From: Alistipes sp.
GTDB taxonomy: Bacteria; Bacteroidota; Bacteroidia; Bacteroidales; Rikenellaceae
Length of the DNA: 64,000 nt
Direction: 5' to 3'
NCBI GenBank assembly: GCA_017631035.1
Contig: JAGBUB010000030.1
Span: 19,377-83,376, forward strand
How positions within the stretch are numbered: position 1 is the first letter of the stretch; each line of letters starts with the position of its first letter. The notes beneath the pieces were generated by a model that was not told where the DNA came from, did not search any database, and worked only from the letters and a program-made list of their open reading frames with translations. Of this stretch, positions 40,621-49,484 are shown in pieces. The position numbers and the translations under genes are program-made.

Positions 40621-40775
40621 ATACGGATTAACGAGATAAGCTATACAGACAATTACCTCTCCAACCTTTGGTCCTGCAACACGGAGCGCAGCGACCAAAG
40701 CCCCTGCCTGAGGCGGGGGTTGGGGGTGGGTCAGACTTGTAAATGCGGCTCTGCCGCAAGGTATGCAGTCGGGAG
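40621..40775 (+). repeat. R2 unit C with linker
   Basis: Starts 9 bases after the yifB stop with ATACGGATTAACGAGATAAG, one base different from the linker before yifB, then an R2 unit (AACCTTTGG... to CGGGAG) with the TGCGGC-TCT-GCCGCA hairpin. It lies between yifB and murG, in the same orientation as units A and B. Confidence 0.85.
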
Positions 40776-40821
40776 TGAACCGACCGTGAGAATTATGAAA
40801 CTATAGATTAGAAAGACTATA

Positions 40822-41928
40822 ATGAAACGAGTAATACTATCCGGTGGCGGTACGGGAGGCCATATCTACCCTGCCGTGGCTGTGGCCGAGGCTCTGAAGC
40901 GCAAGTGGAAGGAGGATGTCGAGATCCTCTTCGTGGGTGCCGAGGGCAAGATGGAGATGGAGAAGGTGCCCGCCCTGGGTTACAACATAGAGGGTCTGCC
41001 CATCGCAGGCCTGCAGCGCCGTTTGGAGTGGCGCAATATACTTGTGCCGTGGAAAGTTGTGAGCAGTATTCTCAAGGCTCGTCGCATCATTCGCGACTTC
41101 TCGGCCGATGTGGTCGTGGGCTTTGGCGGTTATGCCTCAGCGCCCGTATTGTGGGCAGCACAGCGTATGGGAGTGCCTACTGTTATTCAGGAGCAGAACT
41201 CCTACGCAGGCCTAACCAATAAGATTCTCTCGCGCGGAGCACGTCGCATATGCGTGGCGTACGATGGTATGGAGCGCTTCTTCCCCGTCGATAAGATTGA
41301 GCTCACGGGTAACCCCTTACGCGGACACTTCGCCCCCACCAAGGGTAAGAGCGCCGAGGCGTTGGCTCACTATGGCCTGAGTGCCGACAAACCCACGGTG
41401 CTGGTTGTGGGTGGCTCGCTCGGCACACGCACGCTCAATGAGATGATGAAGCATTGGATTCTCTCGCTCGACTCAGCGCCCGAGGTGCAGGTCATCTGGC
41501 AGACGGGTAAGTTCTACGAGCGTGAGATGAAGGAGTTCTTGGCGGCACACCCCGTCGAGGGACTCTGGCAGGGAGCATTTATCGAGCGTATGGACTACGC
41601 TTACGAGGTGGCCGATGTGGTTATCTCGCGTAGTGGCGCCTGCACGGTCTCGGAGCTATGTCTGGTGGGTAAGCCCACGTTATTTGTTCCCTCGCCCAAC
41701 GTTGCCGAGGATCATCAGACCAAGAATGCCCGTGCGCTGGTGGATAAGGATGCGGCACTGATGGTGAGCGATAAGGAGGCTATCGAGCGAGGTATGCCCG
41801 TGGCTCTGGAGCTGCTTGCCGACACTAAGCGTATGGCTCTCTTGCGCGAGAATGTAGCACGCCTTGGCGTTAAGGATGCAGCCGATAGGGTGGTGCGACA
41901 GATTGAAAAAGAGTGGAGCCGCTTTTAA
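40822..41928 (+). CDS. murG: UDP-GlcNAc:undecaprenyl-PP-MurNAc-pentapeptide GlcNAc transferase
   Basis: A 368-residue GT28 glycosyltransferase that converts lipid I to lipid II on the inner face of the membrane. The N-terminal SGGGTGGHIYPAVAVAEAL (about 7-25) is the diphosphate-binding G-loop; GFGGYASAPV and QEQNSYAGLTNK follow; in the C-lobe are LVVGGSLGTRTLNEMM and VISRSGACTVSELCLVGKP, the UDP-GlcNAc-binding stretch. Normal length. In related genomes ftsW usually precedes murG; here an R2 repeat and yifB do, so this is the distal part of a split dcw cluster. Confidence 0.97.
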   Translation: MKRVILSGGGTGGHIYPAVAVAEALKRKWKEDVEILFVGAEGKMEMEKVPALGYNIEGLPIAGLQRRLEWRNILVPWKVVSSILKARRIIRDFSADVVVGFGGYASAPVLWAAQRMGVPTVIQEQNSYAGLTNKILSRGARRICVAYDGMERFFPVDKIELTGNPLRGHFAPTKGKSAEALAHYGLSADKPTVLVVGGSLGTRTLNEMMKHWILSLDSAPEVQVIWQTGKFYEREMKEFLAAHPVEGLWQGAFIERMDYAYEVADVVISRSGACTVSELCLVGKPTLFVPSPNVAEDHQTKNARALVDKDAALMVSDKEAIERGMPVALELLADTKRMALLRENVARLGVKDAADRVVRQIEKEWSRF

Positions 41929-41930
41929 TT

Positions 41931-42053
41931 AAAAATTGTCAAACAAGGCTCTTTTGGCGTCTGGCTTGGACTCGAAATGCTCATTTACGTTCAGTAAACT
42001 GCGCTTTCTTGTCCTGCGACCAGCCTCAAAATAGCTCTTGTTATACAATTTTT
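41931..42053 (+). repeat. R1 palindromic repeat, copy 3 (123 bp short form)
   Basis: Terminal inverted repeats AAAAATTGTCAAACAAG (41931-41947) and CTTGTTATACAATTTTT (42037-42053) match at 15 of 17 positions. The interior folds as one long imperfect palindrome centred near 41990 (TTTACgttcaGTAAA), the same core as R1 copies 1 and 2 but without their extra arm hairpin. It starts 2 bases after the murG stop. Confidence 0.82.
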
Positions 42054-42066
42054 GGTATTGAATTGA

Positions 42067-43473
42067 ATGGAACATAATAAGAATATGGACAAGTATTATA
42101 AAAACATATACTTTATGGGCATTGGCGGCATTGGTATGAGCGCCTTGGCGCGTTACTTCCTGCACGAGGGACGCCAGGTGGCGGGCTACGACCGCACCGA
42201 GACACCGCTCACTCGAGCCCTGCAGGCCGAGGGTGCCTATGTGACCTACGACGACGAGGTGGAGAATATACCCACCTGTTTCCGCGACCCCGCTACGACA
42301 ATGGTTGTATACACCCCTGCCGTGCCGGCCGACCATCCGCAGATGGCATTCTTTCGAGAGGGTGGTTTCCTTATCGAAAAGCGTTCGCAAATGCTTGGAC
42401 ACCTCTCTGAGGGAAAATATGTTATGGCCGTTGCTGGTACTCACGGCAAGACCACTACCTCGACTATGATTGCGTGGCTCAACGCTGCAACCGATATGGG
42501 TGGCAACGCCTTCCTTGGCGGTATCTCGAAGAACTTTAACGGCAATATGGTCCTCGGCCAGGGCGACCGCTTGGCTGTTGAGGCCGATGAGTTCGACCGC
42601 TCGTTCCTGCGCCTGAAGCCCAATGTGGCCGTTATCACATCCGTTGCACCCGACCACCTCGACATCTACGGCACGTTCGAAGCTGTGGTGGAGGCCTTTG
42701 GTCAGTTTGCGGCACTTATCAAGAAGGGCGGTGACCTTATTCTGAAGCAGGGTGTGGAGATACCCCTTCCCGAGGGAATCGACATCTGGCGATATAGTTA
42801 CGACGATAGCGCAAGCGACTTCTACGCCACAAATATAGCCCTGCAGCAGGGTGGCTACTACCGCTTCGACATAGTAACGCCGTTTGGCACTTACTCAAAC
42901 CTTACGCTCGGCATCCCCGGCTGGGTGAATATCGAAAATGCAGTGGCTGCCGTAGCCTCGTCGGTATGTGCTGCGCGCAAGCGTGGCGAGCAGCTCGATG
43001 AGCAGAAGTTGTCGAAGGCTTTGGCCGAGTTTTCGGGCGTGAAGCGTCGCTTCGAGTTTTATGTGAACACACCCCGTCAGGTCTATATGGACGACTACGC
43101 CCATCACCCCGAGGAGCTGGAGGCTACCATCACCTCGGTTAAGCGTATGTTCCCCGAGCGCCACCTTACGGCTGTCTTCCAGCCCCACCTCTATACCCGC
43201 ACGCGCGACCTCTACCGTGAGTTTGCCGCCGCCCTGTCGCTGGCCGACGAGGTAGTGCTGGTGCCTATCTATCCCGCCCGCGAGGAGCCTATCGAGGGCA
43301 TCTGCTCGGAGCTTATCGGCGAGTATGTCACCGCTCCGTGGCATATATGTGAACGTGAGGCACTTGCTTCCGATTTGGGAGCCGCTGCAACCGATGTTGT
43401 GGTGAGCTTCGGAGCAGGAAATATCGATGTATATTGCGAGGCCATAGCCTCAGAACTTATTAAGAAAGCATAA
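42067..43473 (+). CDS. murC: UDP-N-acetylmuramate--L-alanine ligase
   Basis: A 468-residue Mur ligase that adds L-Ala to UDP-MurNAc. The N-terminal Rossmann-type motif is MGIGGIGMSALA (about 17-28), the ATP loop AGTHGKTTTSTM (about 122-133), then EADEFDRSFL and a C-terminal DDYAHHPEELEATI, which carries the MurC-typical DxxHHP. The start could be the ATG at 42067 or the in-frame one six codons on; the first gives seven extra hydrophilic residues. Its stop overlaps the ftsQ start in TAATG. Confidence 0.97.
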   Translation: MEHNKNMDKYYKNIYFMGIGGIGMSALARYFLHEGRQVAGYDRTETPLTRALQAEGAYVTYDDEVENIPTCFRDPATTMVVYTPAVPADHPQMAFFREGGFLIEKRSQMLGHLSEGKYVMAVAGTHGKTTTSTMIAWLNAATDMGGNAFLGGISKNFNGNMVLGQGDRLAVEADEFDRSFLRLKPNVAVITSVAPDHLDIYGTFEAVVEAFGQFAALIKKGGDLILKQGVEIPLPEGIDIWRYSYDDSASDFYATNIALQQGGYYRFDIVTPFGTYSNLTLGIPGWVNIENAVAAVASSVCAARKRGEQLDEQKLSKALAEFSGVKRRFEFYVNTPRQVYMDDYAHHPEELEATITSVKRMFPERHLTAVFQPHLYTRTRDLYREFAAALSLADEVVLVPIYPAREEPIEGICSELIGEYVTAPWHICEREALASDLGAAATDVVVSFGAGNIDVYCEAIASELIKKA

Positions 43474-44591
43474 TGCCCCGCTACCTGAAAATACTCCTTA
43501 ACGCATCGTTGTGGGTCGCCATTGTGGCGTTTGTGGTCTTCTTCCACTCGCGCGCCGACGAGCACCGAGCCACAACACGGGTGCATACGCTCTCGGTCGA
43601 GGTGGTCGATAGCTTGCGCGACGAGACTCTGGTTACGAGCCAGACCGTACGCGAATGGATCGAGATGAGTGGCATTGCCATCATCGGCGAACCGGTTGGC
43701 GAGGTTGACCTTGCAGGCATCGAGCGTTGCATACGAGGCAAGGGCTTTGTCGACAGAGCCAGCGCCTATCTCACCTACGATGGTGAGTTGCGTGTGGAGG
43801 TGAGCCAGCGTCGTCCGCTTCTTCGTATGATTGTCGATGGCTACGACTGCTACGTCACAGCCGAGGGCTACATCTTCCCTGCCCCCAAGCTGGCGTCGGT
43901 CTATGTGCCTGTGGTTACGGGTAGTTACTCGCCACCCGTGCCGCGCGATTATGTGGGCTTTGTAGGCGACTATGTGGCCGAGCGCAATGCCGAGCGTGAG
44001 GCTGTTATCGACACCCTGCAGTATGAGAAGGTGCCCCTGTTCGAGCAGACTGACATCATTGCCGACTCGGTGCGTGCCGTGCGTCGTATGACCGTCGAGC
44101 GCAAGGGTTGGCTGGGTGGATTTAAGGGCCCGTTTGAGGATTATGACGAGTACGACGAACGTGTCAAGGCCAAGCGCAGAGAGAAGGCCGACCTGCGCCG
44201 TCACTTGCGATATATGGACCGCGAGAACGAAAAGCGTATTGCCCGCGTAACAGCACGTCAGGATGCCGAGCGCGAGAAGCAAAAAAAGTTACAAAAAAGG
44301 TATGAAGATTTCTTGAAACTGATTAACTTTGTAAAATATATAGAAGAAGACTCTTTTTGGCGTGCCGAGATAGTGCAAATTGTGGCCTCTACGATCAGTA
44401 GCGGCGATTTGTGTTTGGAGCTCATACCTCGTTCGGGTACTCATACCGTGCGTCTGGGCACGTTGGACGATGTGGAGCAGAAGTTGTCTAACCTGCTGTC
44501 GTTCTACGAGAATGGCCTCAGCAAACTCGGTTGGGATAGTTTTCGTACCATCTCGGTTGAGTATCGTGGTCAGGTGGTATGCACCAAATAG
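43473..44591 (+). CDS. ftsQ: Cell division protein FtsQ-like
   Basis: A 372-residue bitopic protein: short cytoplasmic start, one membrane segment (ILLNASLWVAIVAFVVFF, about 7-24), and a periplasmic part. SQTVREWIEMSGI to DGELRVEVSQRRPLLRMIV is the POTRA-like region, followed by YYVTAEGYIFPAP-like sequence (read here as CYVTAEGYIFPAP), as in FtsQ. The beta domain holds a charged insert from about 225 to 280 (YDERVKAKRREKADLRRHLRYMD) that may be a coiled coil. It lies in the usual place between murC and ftsA. Its role is to recruit FtsL/FtsB-type partners to the septum. Confidence 0.88.
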   Translation: MPRYLKILLNASLWVAIVAFVVFFHSRADEHRATTRVHTLSVEVVDSLRDETLVTSQTVREWIEMSGIAIIGEPVGEVDLAGIERCIRGKGFVDRASAYLTYDGELRVEVSQRRPLLRMIVDGYDCYVTAEGYIFPAPKLASVYVPVVTGSYSPPVPRDYVGFVGDYVAERNAEREAVIDTLQYEKVPLFEQTDIIADSVRAVRRMTVERKGWLGGFKGPFEDYDEYDERVKAKRREKADLRRHLRYMDRENEKRIARVTARQDAEREKQKKLQKRYEDFLKLINFVKYIEEDSFWRAEIVQIVASTISSGDLCLELIPRSGTHTVRLGTLDDVEQKLSNLLSFYENGLSKLGWDSFRTISVEYRGQVVCTK

Positions 44592-44651
44592 GCACGTGAG
44601 CCCGTGGCATAGGGCTGATTGGAATTGCAAAAATAGAAAAAACAATATATT

Positions 44652-46208
44652 GTGGATAACTTAAAGAAATATGTCGTAGCCGTCGATATCGGTTCATCCG
44701 AGGTGACTATAGCCGTGGGTACTATGGTCGAAGACGGTATAATCAACATCGAAACCGTTGTTAGAGAGCCCATTGTGGCTGGTGTTACAGCAGGACTTAT
44801 CGATAATAGCCAGACCGTGGCCGAGGCTCTGCGCAAGGCGCGCGAGAGAGCCGAGGATGAGGTTGGTGTGGCCATTACCGATGCCTATGTTTCGCTCTCG
44901 GGTAAGTTCGTGCGTTGTGCCCGCTATACCGACCACGTCTTCGTGGAGGATAAGGACAACTGCATCTCGCCCCGCGACCTGGCGGCTCTGCGCGAGCGTA
45001 TGTGCAACGTGAAGGCCACCGACGGAGAGACCATTATGGACTTCTTCCCGTTGTGCTACAAGAACGACATCGGCACCGAACTGAAAAATCCCGTGGGTTG
45101 CTACAGCAAGCAGCTCTCGGCAACATATAATTTCATCCTTTGCGACAACACCTCGAAGGACCGCTTGCGTCGTGTCTTTTTGGAGGCAGGCATCAAGATT
45201 CGTGCGACGTTTGCAGGTGCAGCCGTTGTGGCCGACTCGTTGGTTACCTCCGACGAGAAGGAGGATGGTGTGGCTATCGTCGACATCGGTAGCGGTGTGA
45301 CCGACGTGGCTATCTATCGTGGCGGAGTGTTGTGCTACGTAGCCTCAATCCCGATGGGTGGCTCGGCTATCAATACCGACATTTTGGCCTACAACAAGAA
45401 TATCCCCTCGAAGACTGTCGAGAATCTTAAGCGTAAGTGTGGTTCGGCAGTGGTGGAGCTCACCCCCGACGACATCATCAAGGTGGTGCGTACGCAGGGC
45501 CGTCCCATCAAGCCTATCCCTCGCTTGAACCTTGCCGCCGTTATCGAGGCCCGTATGACCGACATCGTCGAGTATGTGTGGGCGGAGATTCGCGAGGCAG
45601 GCTACAGCAAGCGCCTTGGTGCAGGTATCGTGCTTACGGGTGGTGTGGCTAACCTGAAGAACGTGGCCGAGTTGTTCCACCGCAAGACCGAGCAGGAGGT
45701 GCGTGTAGCGTGTGCCGAGATTGGTATTACAACCGAGTCGTTGGAGAAGGTTGCAGCTACAGAGTCTACTCTGGCCGTGTCGTTGCTTTTGCGTGGTGCC
45801 TCGGTTGGCCCTTGCCCCGTAGGTAACCTGATAAGAAAAACCGTTGTGGAGCCACAGCCCGCTCCCCAGCCTCAGATAGTAGTGCCCCCCGTGACACCTG
45901 TTCAGCAGCCTGCTACGCCGCAGCCTGCGGTTACACCCGCACCCGCGGTGCAGACTCCCGTACAACAACCCATTCAGCAGACAGTGGCTCAGCCAGTGCA
46001 GCAGCCCGTGGCACAGCCCGCAGTGCCCCCTGTTCAGCAGCCTATATCGCAGGTTGAGAATAATGAGGATGATGGTGACGATATCGAGGAGAAGCCCACT
46101 CGCAGAAGTTTCTTCCCTAAATGGGGTTTGGGAAAAAAAATCACGGATGCTATCTCGAAGGCTTTCCCCGAGCCGGGCGAGGAGTTAGATGCTGATGATG
46201 ATTATTAA
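44652..46208 (+). CDS. ftsA: Cell division protein FtsA with Pro/Gln-rich linker
   Basis: A 518-residue actin-fold protein that tethers FtsZ to the membrane; starts with GTG. ATPase motifs: VVAVDIGSSEVTIAVG (phosphate 1), the SHS2-type 1C subdomain with VTAGLIDN, VAIVDIGSGVTDVAIYRGG (phosphate 2) and GIVLTGGVANLKNV (adenosine). Unlike the usual FtsA of about 420-450 residues, a long Pro/Gln/Val linker (about 400-466, repeated PVQQP and AQPVQQP units) separates the ATPase from the C-terminal amphipathic helix SFFPKWGLGKKITDAI, and an acidic tail follows. The frame is continuous. It is 13 bases upstream of ftsZ. Confidence 0.95.
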   Translation: MDNLKKYVVAVDIGSSEVTIAVGTMVEDGIINIETVVREPIVAGVTAGLIDNSQTVAEALRKARERAEDEVGVAITDAYVSLSGKFVRCARYTDHVFVEDKDNCISPRDLAALRERMCNVKATDGETIMDFFPLCYKNDIGTELKNPVGCYSKQLSATYNFILCDNTSKDRLRRVFLEAGIKIRATFAGAAVVADSLVTSDEKEDGVAIVDIGSGVTDVAIYRGGVLCYVASIPMGGSAINTDILAYNKNIPSKTVENLKRKCGSAVVELTPDDIIKVVRTQGRPIKPIPRLNLAAVIEARMTDIVEYVWAEIREAGYSKRLGAGIVLTGGVANLKNVAELFHRKTEQEVRVACAEIGITTESLEKVAATESTLAVSLLLRGASVGPCPVGNLIRKTVVEPQPAPQPQIVVPPVTPVQQPATPQPAVTPAPAVQTPVQQPIQQTVAQPVQQPVAQPAVPPVQQPISQVENNEDDGDDIEEKPTRRSFFPKWGLGKKITDAISKAFPEPGEELDADDDY

Positions 46209-46221
46209 TGAGTAGAGAAAA

Positions 46222-47532
46222 ATGGAAGATTTGATGAATGAACTTACGGCGCAGAAGAAGGCGTCGTCGATAATAACCGTAATCGGAGTAGGTGGTGCAG
46301 GTGGTAATGCGCTCGACCATATGTGGCGTATGGGTATCAAGGATGTTAACTTCCTGGCTTGTAATACCGATATCCGCGCTTTGGAGAACTTGAGCATCCC
46401 TGCCGAGGATAAAATCGTTATGGGTCCCGGCCTAGGAGCAGGTAACGACCCCGAGGTGGGCCGCGAGTATGCTACGCAGTCAATCGACCAGATTCGTGAC
46501 TACCTGAAGGCACACAACACCGAGATGGTATTCATCGCAGCAGGTATGGGTGGTGGTACAGGTACGGGTGCTTCGCCCGTTATCGCCAAGCTCGCCCGCG
46601 AGATGGATCTCTTGACCGTGGCCAACGTGACCTCACCCCTTTTGTGGGAGGGTCCTTCGCGTAGCGAGCAGGCTCGCAAGGGTATCGAGGAGTTGCGTAA
46701 GTATGTCGATTCGCTTCTGGTTATCGACAACGAGAGCATCATCGAGCAGTTCGGTAATCTGCCCGTAACAAAGGCCTTCGGTAAGGCCGACGATATTCTG
46801 GCTTCGGCTACAAAGGGTATCGCCGAGATCATCACCGTTGAGTCAGCCTTCATCCGCGTGGACTTTGCCGACCTCAAGCGTGTTATGAGTGGCAGTGGTC
46901 GTGCCCATATGGGAGTGGCGTCGGCCGAGGGTGAGAATCGCGCCAAGGAGGCGGCTCGCAAGTCGTTGTGCTCGCCCCTTTTGAACGACAACCTCATCTC
47001 GGGTGCAAAGAAGATTTTGCTCAGCATCTCGGCTGCGAGTGTCGATAATATCAGCTATAAGGAGGCTATGGAGGTACTTCAGTACATCCAGTCTTATGCA
47101 AGTTATAAGGACGAGGAAGGCATTATGCATCAAGCCGATATCATCTGGGGTGCCAGCAGCAAGCCTCTGCCCGATGGCGTTATCGAGGTGGTTGTCGTAG
47201 CCACAGGTTTCGATAAGGACCAGCAGGATATTGCTCTTCCGCAGGGTATCGCTTCGTTGCCTAAGTTGCAGATTGAGGCAGAGCCTCGCATCCCCACTTT
47301 GGAGCCCGTGCAGGAGACTTCACGTCAGACACCCGCTATGCCCGCCGTGCTGGAGCGTAAACCCTCGAAGTACGATAAGTTGACCGAGGAGTTGCGTATC
47401 CCCTCATATCAGCGTCGCAATGTCGAGCTTGTAGTTCACAACGATAGCGTGCCTCGCCGTAAGGAGGTCGTACGCGACGAGACCGAGGAGACTCCTTTGG
47501 TAGGTAATGATAAGGAGTTGTTCAATTTCTAA
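46222..47532 (+). CDS. ftsZ: Cell division protein FtsZ
   Basis: A 436-residue tubulin-like GTPase that forms the division ring. GVGGAGGNALDHM (about 20) and the tubulin signature GGGTGTGASP (about 110) bind GTP; the T7-loop region is NLPVTKAFGKADDILASATKG followed by FADLKRVMSGSGRAHMG. The core ends near residue 325; a C-terminal linker and tail follow, with LRIPSYQRRNVEL as a possible partner-binding peptide. The linker is moderately long, as is common in Bacteroidetes. Confidence 0.98.
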   Translation: MEDLMNELTAQKKASSIITVIGVGGAGGNALDHMWRMGIKDVNFLACNTDIRALENLSIPAEDKIVMGPGLGAGNDPEVGREYATQSIDQIRDYLKAHNTEMVFIAAGMGGGTGTGASPVIAKLAREMDLLTVANVTSPLLWEGPSRSEQARKGIEELRKYVDSLLVIDNESIIEQFGNLPVTKAFGKADDILASATKGIAEIITVESAFIRVDFADLKRVMSGSGRAHMGVASAEGENRAKEAARKSLCSPLLNDNLISGAKKILLSISAASVDNISYKEAMEVLQYIQSYASYKDEEGIMHQADIIWGASSKPLPDGVIEVVVVATGFDKDQQDIALPQGIASLPKLQIEAEPRIPTLEPVQETSRQTPAMPAVLERKPSKYDKLTEELRIPSYQRRNVELVVHNDSVPRRKEVVRDETEETPLVGNDKELFNF

Positions 47533-47535
47533 GAT

Positions 47536-48831
47536 TTGGACTCTGTAGGAATAATATATCAGGGATTTACCGCAGAGATTGCCCTTATGCTGGCCATCTC
47601 GTTGGTATTGTTGCTTATCTCGGCATTGGTGTCGGGCTCGGAGGTGGCGTTCTTTTCGCTCTCACCCTCCGACCAGCAGGCTATGCGTCAGAGCGGCGAT
47701 GCTCGCGACGAGGCCGTGCTGGAGCTCCGCAGTAATGTCGATTCGTTGTTGGCTACAATTCTTGTGGCCAATAATCTTGTCAATATCTGTATCGTAATCC
47801 TCACCTCGAAGATTATGGACTCGATGTTTCTCTTCACGCGCTTCGAGTTCCTCTTCAAGACGGTGCTGGTTACCTTCCTTTTGCTTTTGTTTGGTGAGAT
47901 TCTGCCCAAAGTCTTCTCGCAGGAGAACCCTCGCTGGTTTGCTCGCGTGGTGGTCTATCCCATCAAGTTTTTCAAGCTATTATGCTCGCCTTTGTCGTAT
48001 GTGCTTGTTCGCACGGGTGGCCGTCTGAGCCGTATGGCTTCGCGTGGTGCCGAGATTTCGATGGAGGAGCTGGCCGATGCAGTCGATTTGACTCGCACAG
48101 CCTCGCAGGAGGAGCATCAGATGCTCTCGGGCATTGTCAACTTCGTCAACACCGAGGTTGAGGAGATTATGCGCCCGCGTATTGATATTACGGCCATCGA
48201 TATCAAGGCCTCATACGAGCAGGTAAAGCGTATTATCATCGAGTCGGGCTACTCGCGTATCCCGGTCTACGACGAGGACCTCGACAACATCAAGGGAGCG
48301 CTCTATGTCAAGGACCTCCTGCCCCATATTGGTTGCGGTAATGAGTTTGGCTGGCAGCAGTTGCTACGCAAGATATACTTCGTGCCCAAACACAAGAAGA
48401 TTGATGACCTGTTGCGCGACTTTCAGGAGAAGAAGATTCACGTAGCCATCGTTGTCGACGAGTATGGTGCTACGCAGGGCTTGGTTTCGCTCGAGGATGT
48501 GCTGGAGGAGGTCGTAGGTGAGATTTCCGACGAGAGCGACGAGGAGGAGAGCTTCTACGAGCGTCTGGGCGAGAATACCTACCTCTTCGATGGCAAGAGT
48601 CACATAGTCGATTTCGAGCGTGTGATAGGTTGCGACGAGGATATCTTCGCCGATGTGCAGGGCCGAGCCGAGACTCTGGCCGGTCTTATGCTTGAGCTTC
48701 GTCGCGATCTGCTGCACAAGGGCGATATGGTCGAGGCGCACGGCATACGCCTCACCGTTCAGGCTATGGATGGCCACCGTGTCGATAAGATTAAAGTCGA
48801 GGTAAATAATGACACCCCTCAAAATAGATAA
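47536..48831 (+). CDS. gldE: GldE-like CNNM/CorC family transporter-associated protein
   Basis: A 431-residue membrane protein. Four membrane segments form a CNNM domain (about 14-140, with LVSGSEVAFFSLSPSDQQA and LLLLFGEILPKVFS), two CBS domains follow (about 200-325, IMRPRIDITAIDI and VAIVVDEYGATQGLVSLEDVLEEVVG), and a CorC_HlyC domain ends it. The layout matches GldE, required for gliding in flavobacteria but also present in non-gliding Bacteroidales. Translation starts either at TTG 47536, 3 bases after ftsZ, or at ATG 47587; the first retains a few conserved-looking hydrophilic residues but is an unusual codon. Mg2+ or Na+ transport is possible. Confidence 0.88.
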   Translation: MDSVGIIYQGFTAEIALMLAISLVLLLISALVSGSEVAFFSLSPSDQQAMRQSGDARDEAVLELRSNVDSLLATILVANNLVNICIVILTSKIMDSMFLFTRFEFLFKTVLVTFLLLLFGEILPKVFSQENPRWFARVVVYPIKFFKLLCSPLSYVLVRTGGRLSRMASRGAEISMEELADAVDLTRTASQEEHQMLSGIVNFVNTEVEEIMRPRIDITAIDIKASYEQVKRIIIESGYSRIPVYDEDLDNIKGALYVKDLLPHIGCGNEFGWQQLLRKIYFVPKHKKIDDLLRDFQEKKIHVAIVVDEYGATQGLVSLEDVLEEVVGEISDESDEEESFYERLGENTYLFDGKSHIVDFERVIGCDEDIFADVQGRAETLAGLMLELRRDLLHKGDMVEAHGIRLTVQAMDGHRVDKIKVEVNNDTPQNR

Positions 48832-49429
48832 GCTCCTTTGCACCGACGATGAGCTGCTCATCATCTGTGACGCTCCGCTCTCGCTCGAGGAGCTGGAGGC
48901 CGAGGCTGACGATGAGGATCGCCTTGCGGTGGAGGGCTTCACCTCTTGCTCACGTCGCCGAGAACGTCTTATGTGGCGACGTATGGTGCGCGAGGTCGTC
49001 GGCCACTCAATCAGGGTGGAGTATTCGGCCGAGGGAGCACCGCATATCAACGATTTTCCGTGGAAACATATCTCCGTATCGCATTGTCAGGGCGTGGTTG
49101 CCGTGGTGGCATCGAGTCGTGTGTGTGGTATCGACGTAGAGCGCAAAGATAGAAATTTCGAGCGTGTAGCTCCGCGCTATGTTTCCGACCAGGAGTGGGC
49201 CTTGTGCCCAAAGACGTGTGACCGCACAAAGTTTCTCGCCACGGTGTGGTGCGTCAAGGAGGCGCTCTATAAAATGGCCGCCGAGCCAGGAGTTGATTTT
49301 TGTCGCGATATGCGCATCACGGCCCTTAACCTTGAGCAGGGCGTTGTCGAGTGTAGAGTAAAAGACGAGGCGCCCGTTCAGATGCATATTATTGACCGCG
49401 AAGGTTATCTGGTTGCCTATCATTGTTAA
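48809..49429 (+). CDS. 4'-phosphopantetheinyl transferase superfamily protein
   Basis: A 206-residue Sfp-type transferase that moves phosphopantetheine from coenzyme A to carrier proteins. The substrate and Mg-binding marks are ISVSHCQGVVAVVAS (the SHS-like motif), CGIDVERKDRNFERVAPRYVS (Asp and Glu of GIDxE, about 106-110) and VWCVKEALYK (WxxKEAxxK, about 146). The start overlaps gldE by 23 bases; gldE followed by such a transferase is a known Bacteroidetes neighbour pair. The target carrier protein is unknown. Confidence 0.9.
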   Translation: MTPLKIDKLLCTDDELLIICDAPLSLEELEAEADDEDRLAVEGFTSCSRRRERLMWRRMVREVVGHSIRVEYSAEGAPHINDFPWKHISVSHCQGVVAVVASSRVCGIDVERKDRNFERVAPRYVSDQEWALCPKTCDRTKFLATVWCVKEALYKMAAEPGVDFCRDMRITALNLEQGVVECRVKDEAPVQMHIIDREGYLVAYHC

Positions 49430-49468
49430 ATATGTGAGCCTCGAGGTATAAGATATGATATTTTTTCG

Positions 49469-49476
49469 TATCTTTG
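49469..49476 (+). promoter_or_regulatory. -7 box of the MATE exporter, abutting its start codon
   Basis: TATCTTTG with 8 bases to the ATG at 49485. The -33 region lacks a clear TTG. An in-frame ATG at 49455 precedes the box and is therefore unlikely to be used. Confidence 0.55.
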
Positions 49477-49484
49477 CCGCCGTT

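Noticed and set aside
38666-40775. R2 or R1 repeats as a CRISPR array or insertion sequence
   Set aside because: Units are long, few, unevenly spaced and rich in hairpins, without short regular repeat-spacer order; no transposase or cas gene is present.
45849-46050. The FtsA linker as a frameshift artefact
   Set aside because: The frame is continuous through the linker into a typical amphipathic C-terminal helix and acidic tail, so it is a real insertion.
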